The notes beneath the pieces are model-generated. The model did not search any database. It was not told the origin of the DNA and was given only the letters and a program-made list of their open reading frames with translations. This document shows, in pieces, positions 1-11,666 of a DNA stretch of 64,000 nucleotides. A program made the position numbers and the translations under genes. Position 1 is the first letter of the stretch. Each line of letters starts with the position of its first letter. The stretch covers positions 124,001 to 188,000 of the forward strand of contig LATX02000246.1 of assembly GCA_001466705.2 (NCBI GenBank), written 5' to 3'. The stretch is from Moniliophthora roreri. Its lineage: Eukaryota; Basidiomycota; Agaricomycetes; Agaricales; Marasmiaceae.

Positions 1-1631
1 GACCATTCCTCAGTAGGATGGATTTATCACCAACAAACTAAGAATCAATTTGAAACACTTACCAGTTTCAAACGCTTTCGTGCTTTAACCGAAAAGCAAA
101 CTGGTAAAATTATTAAATGTGTTCAAACTGATCATGGTGGAGAATTTTTTGGAAATGAGTTCCAAACATATCTCAAAGATAATGGAATTCAAATGCGAAA
201 CTCAGCTCCTCATATACATCAACAGCAAGGAAGAGTCGAACGTTCAATTCATACTCTTGCGGAAAAAGCAGAAAAATTCCGCAATCATGCCTCCTTACCA
301 CAATCTTGGTGGGAATTCATGATGAACAACGCTGTACATGTATATAATCGCACTTCTAACAAACGCTTAGAATGGAAAACTCCAACCGAAATCTATAGTA
401 AGAAAGTGCCTGATGTTTCTTATTTCCGAACACCAGGATGTTCAGCATATGTCTTTATTCATAAAGAACAATGCAAGAACAAACTTTCGAAGAAAATGGA
501 ACGTATGACATTCTTAGATTACACTCCTAATACCAAAGGATATCGTTTTATGCGACAGGATAAGACAATATTTACGGCTGCTCAAGCAGACTTTGATGAA
601 GAAGACTTTCTGTACTTGTCTAATTCAGTTGATCGAACCTTACAATCAACCAATGGAATCTTATCTATTCCTTTTACTGGAATTAATCGACCACGATCAG
701 ATAATGATGATGACGGTCATCAAAATCACGATCAAGGGAGAGGAAATGATGATGATGACAATCATCCTGATTTCCCTCAACCTAATCATCCCAACGGAGG
801 TAATGATCCTGTGGATCATCATCAGAACCAGAATGATGGTGAGGATCAATCACAACCTAAAAATACTGCACCGCCACAAAACCCAATAGATCCTGAAATA
901 AATAATATAAACAGGAGAATGCGACAAAGGGATGTCTACAAACTGGGTTCAGTTGTAGTTGTTTCAGCAGGATTTTCTGTCTGAGCTGTACCACAGCGGT
1001 ATGGAGACGCAATGGGTCATATGCCTATCCGAGATAGATTACGTCTACGTACATATAACAACTTACCTGATTCAAATGATCAAGGAGATAGTCCTGATCA
1101 AGAATTCATACAAGGTAGTAGTCGTGACCATGAGCAGGATATTCCACCTGCTGAACATCAAATACAACAGTCAAATGAGGATGAAATGGAACAAGATCAT
1201 AATGATATAGAGATTGATCGAACTCCACCTCAGANTGACGAACTCAAGTCACTACGAGAACGTAACGTTTACAAACTTGTAGATTTACCTCAAGGTCGAA
1301 AAGCGATAAAATCCAGATGGGTTTTTGACGTCAAAACAGATGGCCGTTATAAGGCACAACTTGTAGCAAAAGGTTTCTCACAAGTCGAAGGAATAGATTA
1401 TGACGAATTGTTCTCTCCTGTAGTACGCTTTGAAACCGTTTGCGTATTACTTGCACTAGCCGCTCTTGAGGATTGGGATATCCAAGCGCTAGATGTCAAA
1501 ACAGCCTTTCTCTATGGTGAACTTGACAAGGAGATTTATATGGAACAACCACAAGGATTTGTCAAAGGTTCAAACAAAGTTTGGTTATTACACCGTGCAC
1601 TATATGGTTTAAAACAAGCCTCTTTATCATG

Positions 1632-2614
1632 GTGGTACCAATGCACTAAATCCATGGCTAAGCTAGGATTTAAGCGCTGTATATCAGACGCTGGTGTATA
1701 TTACTTTATACGTGGAAATGATATAATCATTGCCATTGTATATGTAGATGATGCGATTTTCATGGGTTCAAATTCTAGCCTTCTTCACTCAAAGAAGAAA
1801 GAATTCATGAAAATATGGGAATGTAGAGATTTAGGTGAACCTAGAGAATTCCTACGAATGCGGATTACTCGAGATCGAAAGCGACGTACTTTATCACTTG
1901 ATCAAAGTGACTATCTCGAGAAAATCATTAAACGCTTTGGTATGGAAAACGCCAATCCCACTCGTACTCCATTACCCGCCGGTTACAAACCTACGGCCAA
2001 CAAAGGAGAAGCGAACTCTACAATTAGATCCCAATTCCAATCAGTGATCGGATCACTTCTATATCTATGCTTAGGTACCCAACCAGACATCACTTTTCCG
2101 GTCATCAAACTTTCGCAATATGGGACAAATCCTACTCAGGAGCATCTCAACAAAGCGAAATATATTATTCAATACCTAATTGGAACCTGCAAATATTCTC
2201 TAACTTACAAAGATAAGCAAGGAGAACAAGGTTTCATAGCATATGCCGATTCTGACTGGGCTACAGATGAAGACACTAGAGTCTCACAAACAGGTTATCT
2301 CATTAACTTTGCTTGTGCTCCAGTCTTCTGGGTTTCACAAAAACAGAAATCCGTAGCATTATCCAGTACTGAAGCCGAATATATGGCTTTATCTGACTGT
2401 GCTAGACAGATCAAATGGATAATTAATCTATTCTCTGAAATCGAATATCCTATAGCAAAACTACCATTGCTTAGTGATAATCAAGGTGCTATCTTCATCA
2501 GTAAAAATCAAGTTACTGAAAAACGAACAAAGCACATTGATATTAAATATCACCATATTCGAGAATGCGTTGCCAAGAAGAAAGTAGAAGTATTCTTCAT
2601 CCCCACAAATCAAC
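1632..2614 (+). repeat. copia RT/RNase H segment, first copy
   Basis: 983 bp, repeated at 2616-3598 with the same length and mostly synonymous or transition differences (for example CAACCAGAC versus CGACCAGAT near 2080 and 3064). The single N at 2615 separates them. This is most simply a scaffold join between two contigs ending in different copies of the element. Confidence 0.9.
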
Positions 2615-2615
2615 N

Positions 2616-3598
2616 GTGGTACCAATGCACTAAATCCATGGCAAAACTAGGATTTAAGCGCTGTATATCAGACGCTGGTGTATATTACTTTATACGTGGA
2701 AATGATATTATCATTGCCATTGTATATGTAGATGATGCAATTTTCATGGGTTCAAATTCTAGCCTTCTTCATTCCAAGAAGAAAGAATTCATGAAAATAT
2801 GGGAATGTAGAGATTTAGGCGAACCAAGAGAATTCCTACGAATGCGGATTACTCGAGATCGCAAGCGACGTACTCTATCACTTGATCAAAGTGACTATCT
2901 CGAGAAAATCATCAAACACTTTGGTATGGAAAATGCCAACCCCACTCGCACTCCATTACCTGCCGGTTACAAACCTACAGCTAATAAAGGAGAAGCAAAC
3001 TCTACAATTAGGTCCCAATTCCAATCAGTGATCGGATCACTTCTATATCTATGCTTAGGTACTCGACCAGATATAACCTTTCCGGTCATCAAACTTTCGC
3101 AATATGGGACAAATCCTACTCAGGAGCATCTCAACAAAGCGAAATATATCATTCGATACCTAATTGGAACCCGTGAATATTCTCTTACTTACAAGGATAA
3201 GCAAGGAGAACAAGGTTTCATAGCATATGCCGATTCTGACTGGGCTACAGATGAAGACACTAGAGTCTCACAAACAGGTTATCTCATTAACTTCGCTTGT
3301 GCTCCAGTCTTCTGGGTTTCACAAAAACAGAAATCTGTAGCATTATCCAGTACTGAAGCCGAATATATGGCTTTATCTGACTGTGCTAGACAGATCAAAT
3401 GGATAATAAATCTATTCTCTGAAATCGAATATCCTATAGCAAAACTACCATTGCTTAGTGATAATCAAGGTGCTATCTTCATCAGTAAAAATCAAGTTAC
3501 TGAAAAACGAACAAAGCACATTGATATTAAATATCACCATATTCGAGAATGCGTTGCCAAGAAGAAAGTAGAAGTATTCTTCATCCCCACAAATCAAC
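2616..3598 (+). repeat. copia RT/RNase H segment, second copy
   Basis: Second copy of the 983-bp block at 1632-2614. This copy continues naturally into the RNase H C-terminus and the 3' LTR, so it is the one truly linked to the LTR at 3743. Confidence 0.9.
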
Positions 3599-3742
3599 AA
3601 CCTGCGGATCTTATGACGAAGAATTTACCTTGGGACAAATTTCAACGCCACAGAGAATTTCTCAGTCTTACATTCTTTAAGACCGATTCCTCCATATAGC
3701 TCAATCACTACAAAAGTTTATCACAAACTTAGTGAGGGGGAG

Positions 3743-4199
3743 TGTTGAAGCACAGTACCTGTACTATACTAAACTAGGTACATTAGGAACACTAGTTATT
3801 GTATTACTTGCATATGTGATCAACTACGGAACCTACAAAGTATGTTCCTGAGCTTCTCCGGAGCTTGCACTACAGTCATAGGAGTGCTCCCTTGTCCAGT
3901 AAGAGTATTGTAGCCTCATGCACAATACAGTAGAACACATGTATGATTCATGTATAGTTCCTTCCGCTGTCAGAGGATTGTATTGTGTCTCACCAAGACA
4001 CATTATTCTTGGATACTTTGTCCCACAAGTATTCAGTAGCTTACATCCATAGCTTACTAGGTTTCTCTGTCTATCTACGGAACTTATCCTTTAGAGTAGT
4101 ATAAAAGCAAGCATGTATGTAGCTACATTCCTCAGTTCAATTTACATTGACTACTCTGCACATCGCACCTCTACAACCCTCAAGGTTCTAACAAGTTCT
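3743..4199 (+). repeat. copia LTR copy A, 5' part, ends at N
   Basis: Begins TGTTGAAG directly after the polypurine tract and stops at the N at 4200. Aligned with copy B (which ends TCAACA), the full LTR is about 516 bp, bounded by TGTTGA and TCAACA inverted ends. Contains a TATAAAA box at 4100-4106. Confidence 0.9.
4100..4106 (+). promoter_or_regulatory. TATA box in copia LTR
   Basis: TATAAAA, conserved in all three LTR copies (also 4517-4523 and 5262-5268), at the position expected for the U3 promoter of an LTR. Assignment is by motif and conservation only. Confidence 0.5.
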
Positions 4200-4200
4200 N

Positions 4201-4675
4201 TAGGAACACTAGTTATTGTATTACTTGCATATGTGATCAACTACGGAACTTACAAAGTACGTTCCTGAGCTTCTCCGGAGCTTGCACTACAGTCATAGGA
4301 GTGCTCCCTCGTCCAGTAGGAGTATTGTAGCCTCATGCACAATACAGTAGAACACATGTAGAATTCATGTATAGTTCCTTCCGCTGTCAGAGGATTGTAT
4401 TGTGTCTCTCCAAGACACATTATTCTTGGATACTTCGTCTCATAAGTATTCAGTAGCTTACATCCATAGCTTACTAGGTTTCTCTGTTTATCTACGGAAC
4501 TTATCCTTTAGAGTAGTATAAAAGCAAGCATGTATGTAGCTACATTCTTCAGTTCAATTTACATTGACTACTCTGCACATCGCAACTCTACAACCCTCAA
4601 GGTTCTAACAAGTTCTCGTATAAATGTGAGTTGAGCACACTCCACTGCGCTTTACGTCTCCGTCCTGTCTCAACA
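4201..4675 (+). repeat. copia LTR copy B, 3' part
   Basis: Starts at LTR position about 42, equivalent to 3784 in copy A, and ends TGTCTCAACA. Differs from copy A by a few substitutions, so it is a separate copy joined at the N. Contains TATAAAA at 4517-4523. Confidence 0.9.
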
Positions 4676-5052
4676 TCCTGAGCGCTCCGGTCGTTCAATT
4701 TCATCAATAGAACTCAGTTGTGTACCTGAGGAAGCTATATTTTCACGTCATACAAGAGTGTCATACAAGAGTCCTGGATGAATATTGAACGTACTTATGA
4801 TGGTTAACAGGAAGGGCCGAGTCACATGTAAATCGATTTGAGCAGCCCAACGTGCTTATCTCTATCTTTGACAGAGGTGCACTCTGCGTGTACTCCAGAA
4901 TCGGTGTTTTAGTATGGCTGCAGCTGCTTGACCACCGGTAACGCGAAATCTTAATCAGATCCCGACATACCTTTCTCCGCCATCAAATCCGAAGCTCTTA
5001 TCCCTCTCTTCCGTACATCCACTCGTTCTCTTCATCTTCTTCATAGCTCAAA
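4676..5052. other. flank between LTR and orphan exon
   Basis: Unique sequence between the LTR end and the ATG at 5053. The last 70 bases are pyrimidine-rich (CTCTTATCCCTCTCTTCC and similar), typical of a fungal 5' untranslated leader. No ORF or repeat recognised. Confidence 0.4.
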
Positions 5053-5148
5053 ATGAAGAGCCGTTCGACTCGAAGGCGACCTATAAGAATAAATCCCGGA
5101 CAGCCAGAGCTGGATCCACCTCAGTTTCGTTCAGACCTAAAGGCAAAG
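5053..5148 (+). pseudogene. orphan first exon of a truncated gene
   Basis: ATG at 5053 follows a pyrimidine-rich leader and opens a 32-codon basic, proline-containing exon starting MKSRSTRRRPIRINPG. It ends at a canonical donor, AAG followed by GTACGC, at 5149. A branch-point-like CTGAAC lies downstream, but the sequence then hits the N at 5207 and an LTR fragment. Nothing downstream continues the protein. Either a copia insertion truncated the gene or the scaffold join lost the rest. Family not recognised. Confidence 0.4.
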
Positions 5149-5207
5149 GTACGCACCTAGTCATTACTCCACTCTCCTGAAAGGCTGAACTAACCCATTT
5201 CGTCCAN

Positions 5208-5420
5208 TCCATAGCTTACTAGGTTTCTCCGTTTATCTACGGAACTTATCCTTTAGAGTAGTATAAAAGCAAGCATGTATGTAGCTACATTCCTCAGTTC
5301 AATTTACATTGACTACTCTGCACATCGCACCTCTACAACCCTCAAGGTTATAACAAGTTCTCGTACAAATGTGAGTTGAGCACACTCCACTGCGCTTTAC
5401 GTCTCCGTTCTGTCTCAACA
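5208..5420 (+). repeat. copia LTR copy C, 3' fragment
   Basis: Last 213 bp of the same LTR family (TCCATAGCTTACTAGG to TGTCTCAACA), beginning immediately after the N at 5207. Contains TATAAAA at 5262-5268. A third copy joined to unrelated sequence on the left. Confidence 0.9.
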
Positions 5421-7119
5421 TATGCCGTTTGGGCCCAGATTCTACAAGACACACCCAAAAGCGCTTACATGGATTCATTCAAATGATTCTCATGTGAGAG
5501 GAATTCTAATGACATGTAATGATAGGTAACATTGAAATGATATTACATAGTGCTCACTGTGGATTTACCAGCATTGCAATGGTATGCACTAGGTGCATAG
5601 CACACCAAGTCATTGAAATGACACTGTGTGCATTTTGCCTGGATCATTCCAATACCGTTACATGGTGTGTTGGGAGATACTGGATAAAGGAAAAAGGAAA
5701 TTTGAGACAAAGAGTTTGTCAAGGTGTGACAAGGGATAAATACTGCATTGAGGTAGTTATAATCAATTGGAAATTTTTTCTGACAGAATTGAGACGCACC
5801 TGATTTTTTTTTCCTGAATAGACGACAACTGTCCCGGCGACGAGACAGTGACGAGCTGTGGATAATGTTGCGGGACCGATGCCAGTGAATTTGATGGGTC
5901 ATTTATGATGCTGAGGTCCGGAGCAGTCTGTGCGAACTTGGGCAAGGAAGACTCGAGAGGACTTGAAGAGCTAGGTTGGCGGATGGTCGCGGACAGATCT
6001 TTTAGAGACAAAATCACAAATTAGTTGACAAATAATTCCTAATGCGTCATCTTATTTGTTCTGACGCGTGGGAGGCAAAGATACACTTTCGCTCATTGGT
6101 CAAAAAAGCTGACTCATGAGGTAGTACGTCCGTCACTACTGTCACCATGTCGCCCATGCCAGCCTTGTGGATTCAGGCCTCAGAATACGATACCACGGCC
6201 AATACGGGGCTAGGATGGGGCTAGGTACGCCTTCTCTTTCAGTTATCTTTACTGGCACCACCGAAAATCCCAATCTACAGGATGTAACAGGCACTTTGAA
6301 TTCAACTGCTTTACGGCGTCTTCGGAACAAACCCTACATCCAAATCCATGACAAGAATAATTTTAGTTGCTTCCATTCTTACCTAGTTCTGTGTCTAGCG
6401 GCTCGGAGTATCGCTGCTCACTACGCAGGAACGTAGAAATCTACGTATTACCTATGTAGCTGAGGCTTTGCACGGACTAGGGCTGGGAAGGGACCTGGGC
6501 ATAATTTTGCGAAACACACCAAGATTGTGTCGAGGTAAGAGTTATAGACAAGTAATAGAGAACGCTTTGTCGTTACCATCGCCGCTCGCGAAAATGTCAG
6601 GCGCACCGTCATCGATACAACTTTGATCCGACTCTCATGGATGCACTAACGACGCCAGTCCCCATGAACAAATTTTAAAGCTCAATGCATAGTACGATGA
6701 CGAACGGCCAATTCAGCCTCCCAGGCCAAAGGAAAGAACTAGGAAAGAGCGACGGAAATTTCTACGTTGTTTCTGTCGGAAAGGTTGCTTATCTGGATTC
6801 GGGACGCCGGCAGTGGTGAGTGCAACTCCCGCGACAATCACAAAAGTGGCATTTCGATGCTATTTGATCCTATTTTGTTCATTCAGCTCAAGATAGTGTT
6901 AGGCCTTAAGGGTTTATTAGCCCTCCAGTCTTTTGCCAAGCCTCCAGATTCCAGGACCCATCCATCAAGGCGGCGATTTTGAGGCCCCTTGATGGAGTTT
7001 GGGCATACCAGTGGCTATGGCGAATTGAAGCCGTAAAGGAACCCTTCATTGCGCTTTTTATCTGTCCTCAATGCACTCGTAACCTCTCCTCCACCTTCAG
7101 TCCCTCCGACCACTCAGCA
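5421..7119. other. no gene recognised; contains degenerate repeat
   Basis: Only short, unconvincing reading frames. The longest candidates are minus-strand stretches around 5763-6017 (Ser/Pro-rich, starts MILSLKDL) and a plus-strand one at 6167-6436. The segment 6170-6306 is related to 10341-10465, which argues that it is an old repeat and not a gene. Confidence 0.5.
6170..6306 (+). repeat. degenerate dispersed repeat, copy 1
   Basis: Shares an ordered series of blocks with 10341-10465: GGCCTCA, GATACCACG, CTAGG, a CTTTTCTCTTCAG-like run, TTACTGGCA, and a final CTTTGAATTC-like block. Small indels separate the blocks. Class unknown; no terminal inverted repeats visible. Confidence 0.5.
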
Positions 7120-8573
7120 ATGTCCGTATCCCGTGCCAGGCTGGCGCTCTTCCTAGCCATCTTCGTCGCATGCTTCATTGTCTTGATTCCTGTTGGCTCA
7201 TTGCATGAAACCTACCAAACCTACTTTCGATCGTCTCCTGTCTCGGAGAGACCAAACGCAATCATATTCATGCTCGTTCCCCCTTCCCGACTTCAACAAG
7301 CAACACTTGCGCTTCTCAACGTAGAGAATCGGTTCAACCGTCGCCTCAAATACCCATATGCATTGTTTATGTCCAAAGACGAGCTAGCAACCGTTTCAGA
7401 TGATGTAAAAGCAAAGATCAACTGGATTACGGAGGGAAGAGCCGAATTTGGTGAGTAATACTCTTTGTTTTTTTAGTTCCACTGTAGCTGACGCTCCCCA
7501 CCTGCAGTCGTCTTAACCGAGGAATCATGGGAAATACCAGAGTTCTACGACCAAACGCTCATTGATGCGTCGTTGCACGACATCGGGTATGTGGCACCCA
7601 CGAAGCTGCTCGTCTACTTAATTGATGACTGTATTCACAGCTTCTCCAAAGGTTACCGTCAAATGTGCCGATTTTACTCTGGCTTTTTCTGGCGCAATCC
7701 CGCTGTGACAAAATACGAATGGTTATGGCGACTTGACACAGATATTGAATTCCATTGCGACATTGTCAGTCCCCCTGAATCATATCCATTCGCTTCCCGC
7801 TGCAACTTACTGAATGACGGCACTTATTACAGCCATACGATCCCGTTCAGCGCGTAATAGATGCCAAGGCCTTATACGGTGAAGCAGCCTAACCATCTAT
7901 TTTGCGGACGGCATGTATCTGATATCCCGAGTTGTACAGGTTTCGTTCAGATCGCCCCGGACGCAGACTGGGTACAACCTACACTCGCGTCAAATGTCTC
8001 AGCGTTCCTGCAGTCCCATTCAGACCTCCTTCATTCACATTCGTCACATCCTAATATGGGCTTTACATGGAGAGGAAAAGAGGGAATTGAAAACGCGATG
8101 AGCGGGGTAGCGGGTAACGATGATTGGACGAGAATGTGCATGTATGTGAGTAGTATGTCTTCACTTTATCATCAATTCTTTCAACCACAGACAGAACAAT
8201 TTCGAGATATCCCATCGGAGTATCTGGGAGTCGAGACTCTACACGACATTCTTTGAATACCTAGATAGAGCCGGAGGCTTCTTCTACGAAAGATGGGGTG
8301 ATGCACCAGTACATTCGTTCGGACTTGCAATGTCCCTTCGGACAGATCAAATTATGCAATTTAGCGATATGGGGTATCAGCATCAAGGATGGGGTTATGA
8401 ATGCCCGGCGCACTTGGATCGTTGTACGTGTGTCAAGGAGGGTGTCGCTGCCAGTAAGTGGCCGTGTTTTCTTTGCACTTTATGTAGTCCTGACGAACCT
8501 ACTAGGCTTCAACGACAACGCGGAAACGTGGTTCAATGCAACTGATTATGATACCTTGCTCCTGAATCCTTGA
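7120..8573 (+). CDS. GT15 alpha-1,2-mannosyltransferase (KRE2/MNT1/KTR family)
   Basis: Seven exons splice to 370 aa: 7120-7450, 7508-7586, 7641-7764, 7833-7878, 7940-8145, 8195-8453, 8506-8573. Residues about 8-30 form an uncleaved signal anchor (LALFLAIFVACFIVL), giving a type II Golgi membrane protein. The lumenal domain carries family GT15 blocks: SKGYRQMCRFYSGFFW, YEWLWRLDTDIEFHCDI, NNFEI (family catalytic Glu region), LDRAGGFFYERWGDAPVHS and HQGWGYECPAHLDRC. Family members transfer mannose from GDP-mannose onto O- and N-linked glycans of secreted and cell-wall proteins. Length is close to yeast relatives (about 400 aa). All exon junctions keep frame, and the gene looks intact. Which acceptor (O- or N-glycan) it uses cannot be told from sequence. 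Confidence 0.93.
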
Positions 8574-8805
8574 TATGATGTATCTGACTTCGACATAATC
8601 ATGTAAGTCTGTGCATCACGCTCGAGGCTGTAGATTATCGCAGATACATTGAATAGAGGTCCAAGGGATTGGTTTGATTGATGCTATAGGTACGATCAAG
8701 ATACGTTATGCAGTGTAATCGTATGTTAAAGAAAAGAATGAAATCAATCGTAAATAGTCGAAGGGGATAATCTGAGACGCAGCGAGATTAGTATGAGCAC
8801 TGCGG
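8574..8805. other. 3' flank of the mannosyltransferase
   Basis: AT-rich sequence after the TGA, with no ORF. Probably holds the polyadenylation region. Confidence 0.3.
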
Positions 8806-9720
8806 CTAATGAGTAGGAGATTCGTACTGTACGTATCCACATTGAACAACAAAGTTGCCAACGATATCTTCTCCCTCCAAAAATCGGGTGGGATAGAGTG
8901 CGTCAGCGGAGAAAGAGTATTTCAAATACTCACCCAAATGGCCATTTAACTTGTGCGAGAGCTTCTCCATTTCATGGCGAAAGGCGCCGAATGACGAATG
9001 ACACAACAAAGCCCCCTCCCGACGGGTTCCCACATATTGATCGACACGCATCAATCCCCAAGGAAACCATGTTAGCCCTAACCACTATTTCCTCCTTCAA
9101 TGACTCTCCTTTAGTCCAGATCCTTCTGACAGTAGCCCAGAACAGCAAAATTAAGACAGACGTCATGAAAAGCCCCAACGTTATCATCCGGCTATAGATT
9201 TCAATTGAGTATCCTCGTACCTTTCGTGTCCATACATCTGTTGTGGCGGATACGCCCTGTAAAGTGGCATAGAAGGCTGCTAGGCGGAGACGGTATGGGC
9301 AGCTGACAAGGCAGCTGTTAGTACCCCGGCGAGGGACCATATCCGGGTATTGCTTGATAGGGCTGTCAGTGTTGAGGAAGTGCTTGAGGTAGCAGCGGGA
9401 AGGAAACGTAGGCTGGTAGTTGGCCTTGTCTTTGACTCTGACTTGATTGGGGTTGCGCCTGACTCTGGGTATGGGAGGTGAAAAGTAAGGTATGTGCGGT
9501 AACTGCACCAGAAGAAATGTACAAGTGACGTTGGCGTTCGTGCTGGAAGATGATTTGTACTATGGGTCGTTTCATGACATGAATGTCCTTCCCGATGCGG
9601 ATTTTGTTACCTCGTCGGCAAATGAACATGACAACGGAGTAGACTCCGAGATGAAGAATCTTGCGTGTGAGCCGGAAGACCCGTAAGGGACTCGCAGCAC
9701 CGATGGACTTCAGGGTTGAA
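8806..9720 (-). CDS. unresolved possible membrane-protein gene
   Basis: Overlapping minus-strand frames are open over about 900 bp, but I could not build one continuous model. One frame (9508 to 8972) contains a strong hydrophobic segment, MITLGLFMTSVLILLFW, followed by a charged stretch, consistent with one membrane span. A downstream frame (9054 to 8806) has a good donor (GTGAGT, read from 8936 down to 8931). No family recognised. It may be a real, intron-rich gene or a decayed one. Treat the coordinates as a search interval. Confidence 0.22.
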
Positions 9721-11666
9721 TGGAATTGTGAGTGTTGATTGATTCTATCTTCCAGGCTATTGAGACGCTATGTTATAAAATAAGATATGAAGTTGAGTTC
9801 GAAAGAGGATGTACTATTCACCAGTATTCGCCCGCGCAGACATCCTATTGAGTAAACGATCCCTCACGACAGAAAACCCCCCGCTTTTGCCTTCAAATTT
9901 CGAGACTATCCTGATGTTTCCTGCTCGTCATCGAAGAACTGAACGATTGGTAGTTCGTTGAAGGTTCACGATACGCATACTTTACAGTTGCATCCAGTCA
10001 GCGCCGTCCCATGAAAATGTAGAAATTACTCACCGTAATCACTATTCAGCAACTGTAGAAGGACCTCTTGGAATCATCGCTTTCGACACTTTGTGTTGTT
10101 TCCAATCTAAATTAAATTGCCCACAATGTAACGTCGGGAGAGTTTGCCATTCGCAAATCATAGATATGGGAGATTCGGCTTGTTTCAATAGATGCAAGCA
10201 TCTTCAGCGGAGGCAAGACAAACGGGGACGTTCCGAGAGGTTGAAAGCAAAGCCAGCTTCTTCAGTGACGCACAACAGGCTGACACGGCCCGGCCTCCGC
10301 TCGTCGGTCAACGGGTTGTCGCTTTCTCAGTATCACCAGCTCTGGCCTCAGGATACCACGACCGACATGGGCACTAGGATCGCCTTTTCTCTTCAGATGC
10401 GTTTACTGGCATCAGAAATTCTAATCCAGACCACAAGATGACACGGACGCTTTGAAATTCGTTAGCCCATCTTAGCTGACTACGTATGGGTTGAAGACTT
10501 CATCCGACTTGCCGCAGTGGGCCATCAGGGTCAGATGGCGAGTACGAGTCCGTTTTCTGGCGTTGCGATGGCTTATCCCATCACGGAAACAGGTGCTACA
10601 GGTCGTAAGTTAGTTTCGGAAGTCCGCAAGGATCGATCCGGTGGAGAAGGGGGGATAGTCAGTACGTGTAGTATTACGGACACTTTCTGGGGCCAACCGA
10701 CGATGAGAGCGAAGCCGAACCAAACGAACCAAACAAAACGATCTATCGACATCTATCAGACCACAGCTTTCCCACCCACTTATACCTTCCGTATAAGGAA
10801 AAAATTGGCAGATAAAGACGAATCCTCGTAAACTCGGACTCGTAACCTCTCATACCTATCGCAATCCAAGACTCGTACAAGGGAGAATATCTTTTTGTAA
10901 GCTGCGCGCCCATATACAGATTTACTAGGATCGCAGACGCTGACATCCCCTACTATCAGCTTTCCATTTCTTTTGGTGCACAAGGAAGGACATGCGTTCG
11001 TTCTACCCTCAGCGAACGATGTTCAACAGCTTAACGGCTTTGCAGCTTGGAGCTGCTCGATAGCCCTCCCCACGATATTCTATACTCTCTACCCACGCCG
11101 TCCTCATGCCACTTTGAGCACTCCCGTTATGCAAGCGAGCAGCAAAGATCCTCTGGAAATTGTTGCTCGTCTCGACAGATTGGTGCGTTGTATTCTTCCA
11201 TTGGAAACCTGGGCATTCAATACTTTCTATTAGTACTGAGATTTAAAGCAAAAGGGAGGAAACCATCGAGTTGACTGGCAATATGGTTGACGAAGTGATT
11301 GGACACGGAGCGGCATCATAATTTCTACAGATACATTTAAGTTTCTATGTCGCGTTGCATCCATCTCTCACACATTATCGGATCACAGCGTTGTCGCTCG
11401 TAAGGAAAAAAACAACAAGTACATGGGTGTGCGCAGTCGCCTGAAGAGAGGCAAACAAGACTTTTTTTCTGCATTACTGCATTAGATTCCCAACCATTCA
11501 CGATGTATCTCGTTCGAGAGACCCAAGCCTGCATTTTGTTGGCAATACGATCATTCACCTGGGACCGTGAAGGTACTCATCTGCAGAGCCTGAGCATGAG
11601 CGAAGATTATTGTGTGTTTCCAAGATGCTCACCGGTAAAGTAAAGCTATCACCGCCTTACTGAGTG
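9721..11666. other. no gene recognised
   Basis: About 1.9 kb of unique-looking sequence with only short frames on both strands. Contains the second copy of the degenerate repeat at 10341-10465. No tRNA, terminal inverted repeat or simple repeat noted. Confidence 0.4.
10341..10465 (+). repeat. degenerate dispersed repeat, copy 2
   Basis: Related to 6170-6306 in the same orientation, with small indels. See that entry for the shared blocks. Confidence 0.5.

Larger units (their letters stand above)
1..3699 (+). pseudogene. copia pol polyprotein fragment (integrase, RT, RNase H)
   Basis: Frame 1 is open from base 1. Integrase core residues include TDHGGEF (about 128-148) and the downstream QGRVERS block. 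An in-frame TGA at 982-984 interrupts the linker before RT. The RT domain has the conserved SRWVFDVKTDG start, DVKTAFLYGEL, LYGLKQAS and catalytic YVDDA. RNase H has YADSDWA, SSTEAEY and DNQGA, and the protein ends near TKNLPW with a TAG at 3697-3699. The RT-RNase H segment from 1632 to 2614 appears again at 2616-3598 after an N, with exactly equal length (983 bp) and scattered substitutions. The nonsense codon and join mean the displayed polyprotein is not functional as assembled; other copies in the genome may be. Confidence 0.92.
1..4675 (+). mobile_element. Ty1/copia LTR retrotransposon, 3' part
   Basis: The element enters the window inside the integrase and runs through reverse transcriptase and RNase H to a 3' LTR. 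A purine-rich tract (AGTGAGGGGGAG, about 3731-3742) directly precedes the LTR, as expected for a polypurine primer. Domain order integrase, then RT, then RNase H identifies Ty1/copia rather than Ty3. The gag, protease, primer-binding site and 5' LTR are outside the window. Three single-N joins (1235, 2615, 4200) interrupt it, two of them flanked by repeated element sequence, so the stretch is a patchwork of near-identical copies rather than one clean insertion. Confidence 0.93.

Noticed and set aside
119..1210. Short plus-strand frames overlapping the copia integrase
   Set aside because: They lie out of frame with the conserved integrase and RT protein and have no independent motif; they are shadows of the pol frame.
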